64,000 nt of DNA, from assembly GCF_043290135.1 (NCBI RefSeq), contig NC_134702.1:197440491-197504490 (forward strand), read 5' to 3'. Shown piece by piece: positions 57,100 to 64,000 of the stretch. The stretch's first letter is position 1. Every line of letters begins with the position of its first letter. Origin of the DNA: Rhipicephalus microplus (taxonomy: Eukaryota; Arthropoda; Arachnida; Ixodida; Ixodidae). The notes below the pieces were generated by a model. That model ran no database searches. It worked only from the letters and a program-made list of their open reading frames with translations, and had not been told where the DNA came from. The position numbers were made by a program, and so were the translations under genes.

Positions 57100-59820
57100 C
57101 TTTTTACTAACATCAGAAGCGTTATCAACAAACGCCCTTTATTGGATTCGGTCATTGATACATGCGAACCGAATATTATCGCATTGACAGAAACGTGGCT
57201 TCAACCAGCAATCAGGGACAATGAATTATTTGCCAACTCACGCGATTTCTCTATTTACTGCTGTCACCAAAATAATCGTTCTAATGGTGGCGTGCTTTTG
57301 GCGATGAATAAACGTTTGCCTTCAGACTGCATTCAAACTGATTCAAATTTGGAGATTGTAGGGGCATTCGTAACACTAGGCTACCAAAAAATAAATTTGG
57401 GTGTTTGTTATCACCCCCCAGGTTTCACTACAACGTTTGTGTGTGATTTACATGATGTGATTAATAGTGTTTTTTCATTACACCAAACGGCCCATTTCCC
57501 TACTTAGTGATTTAAATATGTCTAATATCTTACGGAAAAATGAACCCGTCACAGTGTACCAAAACTCATTTATGGCGCAAGACTGCTTTGAGCTGTGCAG
57601 TGCATTTTCTCTAGCACAGTTGATTGAAGAACCAACAAGGATAAGACCATTCGTTTCAAATGCACTCGATCTTGTATTGACCACGCAACCCTATCTTGTT
57701 TCTGATGTAACTTACCTGCCTGGTATATGTGATCATCGCCTTCTCTTGTTTCACGTTTGCCTTGCGCAACCTAAAGCCGTTAAAACGAATAAGACACTAC
57801 AAGAATAAAACAAGGCCGACTTTCTTACAATCAACAATGAACTTGCTGTATTTCTTGATGATTTCTTGAATGATTTTGACTATCGCGACGTTCAGTCAAA
57901 CTGGAGTATCTTTCTTGCTAAGGCTGTGGAGCTAACAGATAAGCACATCCATGCTTACGCTATCTCCTCCACCCTAAAAAAACCATGGTATAATCACCAG
58001 CTTAAACGCTTGTCTAATAAATTGAAGCGTCTCTTCAAATCGGCTAAATTTATCAATAGTAGGGCTCGTTGGTCAGATTACAAGAAGTGCGCTGATGAAT
58101 ACGTGCAGGCCTTAAAAGTTGCCAAAGATCGTTTTCTAAGCAACACCTTACCTACGATGTTGAAGACTAACCCTAAAAAATTTTGGCGAGTCATCAATCC
58201 TGAAGAAAGGAATGTTATAGTACCTAATGATCTTAGCGGTAACGCTATACCGACCGACCGATGCTCACACATGCTTAATGATGTTTTTTTTTCAAAAATA
58301 TTTTCTTTACCCACCACCACCAATGCTCCCCATGTGCAACCATATCACCACGATCATATGTTTCCTGTCATTCTCAGCTACGATGGTGTGGCAAGCATTA
58401 TTGAGTCAATGAAACCATCCTCGGCACAGAGTAGCGATCAAATAAACGTGTAATTGACCCAAAATACTGTCTCTTATTCATCCATATTACTAACCGAATT
58501 TTTTCAACAGTCGCTCAACGACGGTGTTCTCCCATCTGAGTGGAAAGACGGGAAGGTAGTTCCAATCCACAAATCGGGTAACAAGCATTCTCCCTTAAAC
58601 TACAGATTCATCTCCCTCACTAGTACACCATGGAAAATATTACAACACATTTTGACTTCTCACCTAGCAATTCTTTTAGAGTCACACTCATCTTTCACTC
58701 AAGCGCAACATGGATTTCGCAAATCATACTCTTGTGAAACTCAATTAACAATTTTCGTGCATAAACACCATTTTTGACAACAGCTTGCTCGCCGACTGCA
58801 TTTTCTTCGATTTTTCTAAAGCTTTTGACAGGGTGTGCCACAAACTGCTCATTTTGAAACTACGATTACTTTACCTTGACCCATGCCTTGTAACTTGGAT
58901 TGAAAGTGCTCACAATTCGTGCTCACAATAGTGCTCACAATTCGTTTCGGCTATTGCAATTAACTCCGCAGAATGTGCGGTGCATTCTGGTGTACCACGG
59001 GACTCCGTTCTTAGTCAGCTTCTTTTTCTAATCTATATTAACGCTCTGCCATTTAGCGTCACCTCAACTATTCATCTTTTTGCCGATGATTGCGTAATTT
59101 TTCGTGAAATAACTGAACCTAACGAGGTCGCCCTTCTTCAATCCGACCTCACTTCAGTCCTTAACTGGTGTAACACATGGCTCACTGAAATAAACATTAA
59201 AATTGTAAATTCATGCGTGTGTCAAGATCTCCTCTTTACCTACTTATAACCTTTATAACACACAATTAGACAATGTGACCTCATATAAATACCTCGGAGT
59301 TCATACCAGTAACAACCTAACATTAAATACTCGTATTAACTATGTTGTTTGTAACGCTAATCGCATGCTCGGATATCTTCGTCGTAACTTCATCAAATCA
59401 CCTTCTTCTGTCAAGCTGACGGTGTATAAAACACTAGTTCGTACTAAACTTGAATAAGCCGCTTCTGTTTGGAATCCATACCACCATCATTTGGTGCATT
59501 CATTAGAAATGGTACAAATTAACTCTGTTCACTTCATAACAGCTAATTACGATCGAAACACGAGCATCACACTAATGAAATCTACGCTTAAATTACCTTC
59601 ACTTGCTTCTCGTCGTACTACGATCCACCTAACCCTTTTCCGTAAAATATATCACCACTCATGCTTCCGTGACTTCCTAATCCTTCCGCCGCATTACGTT
59701 TCTCATCAATTAGATCATGCTCATAAAGTTGGCATCCAATCATCTAAAATGAGTCATTTCGGCAACCATACGTACCGCGCACTTCACTCGAATAGAATTG
59801 CCTTCCCGAATCGTTTGTAA
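57100..59820 (+). pseudogene. LINE A ORF2 relic, copy R
   Basis: Endonuclease: TCEPNIIALTETWLQPAIRD (57,148 on), SNGGVLLAMNKRLPSD, GVCYHPP and LLSDLNMSN in place of GDFN. Linker: KKFWRVINPEE. Reverse transcriptase: SEWKDGKVVPIHKSGNKHSP, ISLTSTPWKILQHIL, HGFRKSYSCETQL, FFDFSKAFDRV and LFADDC. The C-terminal part ends at 59,820 (SNRIAFPNRL). A local duplication GTGCTCACAATTCGT lies at about 58,907-58,945. Several frameshifts separate the pieces. Confidence 0.85.
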
Positions 59821-60165
59821 CAATTTCAGATCGGGACGCACTTGTGACTGCAATATCCAATTCCTTGAATACCTTATACATTTCTAAAAATAGGATTTCA
59901 CCGTTACCTGTTGAATTTGTTCTACCTGTTGCACTGAAGTGTAACAATGCTCATTGTATACTTAGAAACGTTATTTTTATCTTTTTATAAAGAATGTTTT
60001 TTCTATTTTCCTATATGCCATTTTTATATTTCACATTTCTTTCTTTCTTTTGTTTTGTTTCAATCTGCTGTTGTATAACCAAAAACATTGCATTGCCTCT
60101 TGTACTTACAAACTTGTTTTGTTGTTTTTACCACTCCCCTCTGTAATGTCTGTTGACCCTAAGAG

Positions 60166-60216
<51 letters not shown>

Positions 60217-60219
60217 ATA

Positions 60220-61658
60220 CAGGTTTAGAAGAGTATGCTGGCAAAAATGTGTATAGGTGCCACACCAATTCTTCGCTATAGTGAATTATGTTTAATCTTG
60301 AGTTATTACATACATTGAGCCTCAGCTGATGGGTGCTAGTCAAAATGGCAGTGTGTGTGTGGATTGTTCACATCATTTGCTGCATCTTCATCCTCCCTTG
60401 CGTACATGGTATGCATCAGTGAAGCGTCTGGGGTCACTGCGTCACCTTGCACAGATAGAAAATACTAAAACACATGAAATCAAAAACCAGAGCCTTTGGA
60501 GTGATGTTAGTCATACAAGTTCCCTAACATTTCACCCTGAAACAGGCGCATATTCGCTTTCAATCAGGCTGAACAACATCAGTGACCAGAATGCTAGAAA
60601 CCATTGTGGCAGAACATCATTTGCAATATTGTGAATGCAGTTACTTAATAGGACGGACAACGAGCAGACATGTGTCAATATATTCAAGCAGAAATGAAAA
60701 ACAAACATAAAAATAAAGACAAATAACAGCAGCCTTTTCACATTGTAAGTAGAATTTATATAATTTTTTTAAAAGTACCCAAAACAGGTATGTCGTACAG
60801 CCCAGAAGAAGCGTCTCGCAGCTAGAGTCCTGCGTCGATCGCTGCTGTATGCAGTTGCATAGTACCATGCCGTCATGCACCCATCATTTTTCATCAAAAT
60901 TACAGCATGTATATGAATCCCTGCTCTATTCCGTGTGTTATTTACTGGGCAAAAATAGTTCCACGGTTAGAAGCGGTCCTGCTTTTTGGGCAGCCAGTGC
61001 ACCTTGTTAAGCTGCTGTGTAAGCACATAGAGTGTGCACATGCACAGTATACTGCCCTTTTCGGACACCAACCACTCTGGCGCTCACGTTTGGGGCATGT
61101 GTTGTCACGTGCATCTCCAACTGCATATTTATGAGAGATAAAAACAAGTTATTACAAATGATTTACGGCATTTTGCTTGTTACTATTCTGTGCTTAGACA
61201 CTCTGACTATTGTGCTAAAGAAATAGGTGCCATAACAATAGGTTGTTGGTCCCTTTGAGGTTACTTAGGAAGACGGATTATCAGATAATAGGGGGGCACT
61301 TGTAGCGGCCTAATAACGGTGTCACTATGGCATTCACTAAAACACCTATATTAGCTGAAAATAGCGATTACCTCATGCATATCAACTGGAAATGAAAACT
61401 TTCAGGAAGCCACACATTGAAAGATTTAAGCGCGCATAATAGTAATCATGATTATAACGACACGACTACTGTTAATAATAGTAATGTTAATACTAATTTC
61501 TCAAATGTGTCAACCAATACAGAGTATATTTGGCCTCGAATGGTGCGAGTTAATTTGATTGAACGATGTAGATGAGTGGCAATGCGTCAGAGCTACCCTC
61601 TCCCCGCCTTATAAAACAAGAAAAGGAGAAAAAGGGAGAGGGGTAGCGCAGTTCTTAC
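60220..61658. other. Intron 2 interior, copy R
   Basis: Counterpart of 9,147-10,574. No gene seen. See the note on the 101-codon frame 60,329-60,634 under the block L entry. Confidence 0.55.
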
Positions 61659-61936
61659 CGGATTGATTGGTTATCTCCGCTGCTGATTCATCAGCATAGC
61701 ACTCCAGCGCGGTGATGTGGCCACCGTCCCAACTGGCCCGCGTGGTAGGTCTGACCTGCTTGGTGGTGGACCCGGACGCAGACCCTGGCGCGGTCTCTGA
61801 TGTGGAAGCTGGATTTTTCTTTGCTCGGTGCTTCCGAACAAAAGACCGTGGTGGCCACTACGAGTATTCGGCAGCGAGGTCAGCCACGTGCTGGATAAGT
61901 ACGTCGATTGCCGCGTATTCTTCTTCTGTTACCGAT
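61659..61936 (-). pseudogene. Exon 2 of SANT/Myb-like gene, copy R
   Basis: 278 bp, the same length and the same splice sites as in block L (acceptor GACTAG|ATC at 61,936; donor CCG|GTAAGAAC at 61,659). It reads S-V-T-E-E-E-Y-A-A-I-D-V-L-I-Q-H, so the Gln codon lost in block L is intact here. It has its own in-frame TAG after A-E-Y-S (block L: TAT). Phase 1 at the end is kept. Confidence 0.65.
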
Positions 61937-62019
61937 CTAGTCAAGCAAACAATCACGCTTACAAAGTTTGGCCACAACGTGGTGGCTTGAAGATAACCTG
62001 AAATATACGGTCTACTTAC

Positions 62020-62263
62020 TTTTTTTCTGTTTTTGCGTCATTTCGTAGGAAGTGGGCCAAGACAAGGTCAACGCGCACTTTCACACTTCGTGAATCAAGT
62101 GTCCGCCGCCATAGCATTGACACTATCTTAAAGTTATTGTGTGTCAATGCGAAGAATTTTCGAAAGGGTTCAGTGCAAGAACTTCGTCGAGGATAATTTT
62201 ATCGTCGGAAGGCGAGTCGCGTATCCGCGGTGCCATGCTGGTTGCGGGCATTGAAGTAGTCAT
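62020..62263 (-). pseudogene. Exon 1 of SANT/Myb-like gene, copy R
   Basis: ATG at 62,261-62,263 in the same context as block L. It encodes MTTSMPATSMAP then LDEVLALNPFEN. A TGA replaces the Trp of the SHWHT motif and an indel follows, so the SANT-like domain is destroyed. The donor after the exon is a perfect GTAAGT (62,019-62,014). Intron 1 is 83 bp (62,019-61,937). Confidence 0.65.
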
Positions 62264-62760
62264 TTTGTTTTTTACGTTTATTTTTGGCTCGACTTGACTC
62301 AGCTCAAATAGAAGCCGGTAATTGCAACCTTGGAAGCATGTCAGGCGTTTGGGCGCATTAGTGTGTCCGGTAAAGTCTCGTAAGGCACTTGAATGCGCAG
62401 TTCAGACGCGGTAAAGCGGTATCCATGAACATTTTTTTTGCGTGCAGTGGTGCGCCAGACAGAGTGAAATCCTCCATCGTCAGACTTTCCGGAGCACACT
62501 CAGCAGCAAATTTTTTCGATGCCGGCAGACATCGGTGGAAGGTGAAACAGCTGGAACCGCAACCCCGTGGCGGATCACGGTGGAACGCTTCCCGAGTCAC
62601 TCAGGCCCTCGGGCCCGGGCGCGCACAAGGCTTATGCGGGGCGCCCTCAGCGTAACACGAAAAAGGTACGACGTGACACCGCACGGCGCCGAAGAGGTTG
62701 AACGTCGGGGAGCGAACACGAAGACACGACGTCAAAACAACATCCGGGCCGGAAGCCGGT
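62264..62760. promoter_or_regulatory. CpG-rich upstream region of the gene, copy R
   Basis: Counterpart of 11,177-11,720, with the same composition. Candidate promoter or 5' UTR region. No core promoter element can be fixed by eye. Confidence 0.35.
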
Positions 62761-62947
62761 AGCAGATGATTAGATCGCAGACAGCGACTTTTTTTTCTAA
62801 TAGATGGCTGCTTTCTATGCTTTCACGCCGTCATGTGTTTCCACGGCCACTCTTATCTTCGAGGCTTCGAGGGCTGAACATTTCCGGAAAGATGCAAGCA
62901 CGCAAGCGCTAGTGACTCTGCAATAATTGTCAAGCAGTTCTTCGCGA

Positions 62948-63386
62948 CGACTCGCTTGCTGGATTCCGTGCCAACCGGTTGTGCCCTCGCGATTTCTGGC
63001 GTTAGCGTAGCTCTGGCCGTCTGGGCTCGCCCTACGTCACCTCCTGACGCCGACGACCTTCGAAGACAGCGTAGCTCTGACCGACTGGACTTGCTCTACG
63101 CCATCTCCTGACGCCGACAAAAGCTCTCGCAAGTGGTGCCCTGTGCTTGCACTCCTGTGACCGTGTTTCCATCTTTCCTATCTCTTCTATCCCCTCGGTT
63201 TGTTGTCGCTCCATCTGGCTTACCACCTCACGTCTCTTCCTCTTTTCTACACCTTTACTCCTGCCCCTTTTATTCCTCCTCATCCCCATCTCTTGTGAGC
63301 TACTGTTGAGGTGTCGCTCACTGAAGCAGACAGTTACGGGGCTCACTTTTCTCTTCCTTTTTCTCTTATGAATCACCTTCTCTCTC
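62948..63386. mobile_element. 439-bp insertion with 9-bp target duplication, block R only
   Basis: The insert is flanked by TCTTCGCGA at 62,939-62,947 and 63,387-63,395. Block L has the single empty site (TCTCCGCGA, 11,853-11,861). Inside, a ~64-bp unit starting GCGTAGCTCTGRCCG occurs twice in tandem (63,006-63,069 and 63,070-63,124), followed by a long pyrimidine-rich (plus-strand) stretch (63,165-63,280). There is no coding frame with a known domain. The structure would fit the 5' end or a truncated piece of a retroelement, but the family is unknown. Confidence 0.8.
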
Positions 63387-63395
63387 TCTTCGCGA

Positions 63396-63849
63396 GAATA
63401 AAACAAAGAATGCTCAGTCGTGCGAAAGTGAAGTGTGAATAGTTTAAAAAAAGTAGTCGGAAAATGAGCCTCAGCAGTTTCGTGATCCTAAAGAGTCGTG
63501 CATGCATGGCGGTGTGTGAACGTGTCGGGCCCCCACGCCATTCGTTTTCCTGTTTTGTCTTCCTTGCCTTGTTCTGTTTTTTTCTCGTCGTATAAATGTG
63601 TCCTAATATTCGCACCGTGAGATTTTCGCTTCTTCGTAGGCTTAATACCGGCAAAGAGATAGTGCACGTGGTGTGTTTTTTTCTTTTTTTCTTCACTTGC
63701 CGGAAACTGGTCAACGTATTTATTGCACTCTGGTACTTATTGTCATTGTAAATTGTTCTACCTAGTCATCTGGGAGCATGAAGAGCTTCATGCGCCCACC
63801 ATTACGAAGAGTGCGGGCTGTGAATGCACAGCTAAGCTTTGCCGCCACA
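63396..63849. other. Upstream spacer, copy R
   Basis: Counterpart of 11,862-12,319. No gene seen. Confidence 0.5.
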
Positions 63850-64000
63850 ATGCCCCGCAGGGGTGGTCTAGTGGCTAAGGCACTCGGCTGCTGACCCTCA
63901 GGTCGCAGGATCAAATCCTGGCTGCGGCGGCTGCATTTCCGATGCAGGCGGAAATGTTGTAGGCCCGTGAGCTCAGATTTGAATGCACGTTAAAGAAACC
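63850..64000 (+). mobile_element. tRNA-SINE (Ruka-like), cut by window end
   Basis: The head GCCCCGCAGGGGTGGTCTAG and body are visible to the window edge. The upstream flank TGCCGCCACAA is the target duplication known from block L (12,309-12,319). Confidence 0.9.

Larger units (their letters stand above)
55679..60219 (+). mobile_element. LINE A, copy R
   Basis: The same insertion as 4,639-9,146, duplicated with the block. Leaders are at 55,679-55,742 and 55,979-56,042. The 2A-like motif is at about 56,157-56,198 (D-I-E-A-N-R-G-P at 56,175-56,198). The endonuclease spans about 57,100-57,770 and the reverse transcriptase about 58,500-59,250. The 3' (AAAT)n tail has about 13 units (60,166-60,219) against about five in block L. 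Some frames are longer here (57,866-58,453, 195 codons), but the element is dead. Confidence 0.9.
45464..64000 (+). repeat. Segmental duplication block R
   Basis: This block is collinear with block L (1-12,571) and in the same orientation. It is longer because of three insertions absent from block L (46,316-47,676; 49,583-53,942; 62,948-63,386) and a longer (AAAT)n tail in LINE A. It lacks the block L SINE. It continues beyond the window end. How far the duplication extends left of 45,464 cannot be seen, because block L starts at the window edge. Confidence 0.9.

Noticed and set aside
1..64000. Blocks L and R as an assembly artefact (two alleles joined)
   Set aside because: Frequent substitutions and four copy-specific insertions with different ages argue for true paralogues, although only long reads can exclude a strongly diverged haplotype.

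Overview
The window looks like intergenic and intronic DNA of a hard tick, most likely a metastriate such as Rhipicephalus. The main reason is several copies of a tRNA-headed SINE that resembles the Ruka family as I remember it, together with APE-type LINEs, Ty3/Gypsy relics, MITEs and AT-rich spacer. I see no prokaryotic, organellar or CRISPR feature, no rRNA and no functional tRNA gene. Almost everything here is repeat-derived. The one host-type gene is present twice, and both copies are damaged.

The window is framed by a direct segmental duplication. Block L (1 to about 12,571) and block R (about 45,464 to 64,000) are collinear and similar by eye over their whole length. Every large length difference is a separable insertion. 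Block L alone has a SINE at 3,594-3,836 (16-bp target duplication). Block R alone has an unclassified ~1.36-kb insert (46,316-47,676), an almost intact 4.36-kb LINE ('LINE B', 49,583-53,942) and a 439-bp insert (62,948-63,386, 9-bp target duplication). Both blocks share an older, decayed ~4.5-kb LINE ('LINE A', 4,639-9,146 and 55,679-60,219) and SINEs near both ends.

Each block carries, on the minus strand, the same three-exon gene (L: 11,176 to 178; R: 62,263 to 45,764). It has a SANT/Myb-like first exon, a linker exon and a coiled-coil last exon, with compatible splice phases. LINE A, and in block R also LINE B and the 1.36-kb insert, lie inside the large intron 2. The two copies carry different lesions, so the gene was probably still intact when it was duplicated.

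The middle (12.6-45.4 kb) is a repeat graveyard. It holds an L1/Tx1-like LINE (13.4-16.7 kb), a ~133-bp satellite array (18.85-19.72 kb), a 153-bp MITE (21.18 kb), a 5'-truncated LINE (22.6-23.4 kb), and a hairpin followed by a GACG-type minisatellite (24.4-25.05 kb). It also holds an I-like LINE tail with RNase H (27.35-28.46 kb), a Gypsy gag/protease relic (28.6-29.5 kb), and a second minisatellite island (30.3-30.6 kb). Further on are a nested stack of LINE, Gypsy element and SINE (36.2-39.9 kb), a mariner transposase scrap (43.2 kb) and a 505-bp MITE (44.74-45.25 kb).

The most interesting signals are in the LINEs. LINE A and LINE B look like different families, yet both carry a duplicated ~61-68-bp 5' leader. 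In both, each leader copy begins with AGT and the two copies stop matching exactly after ...CAG|G, where the inner copy continues as GT. LINE A also encodes a 2A-like motif at the head of ORF1.
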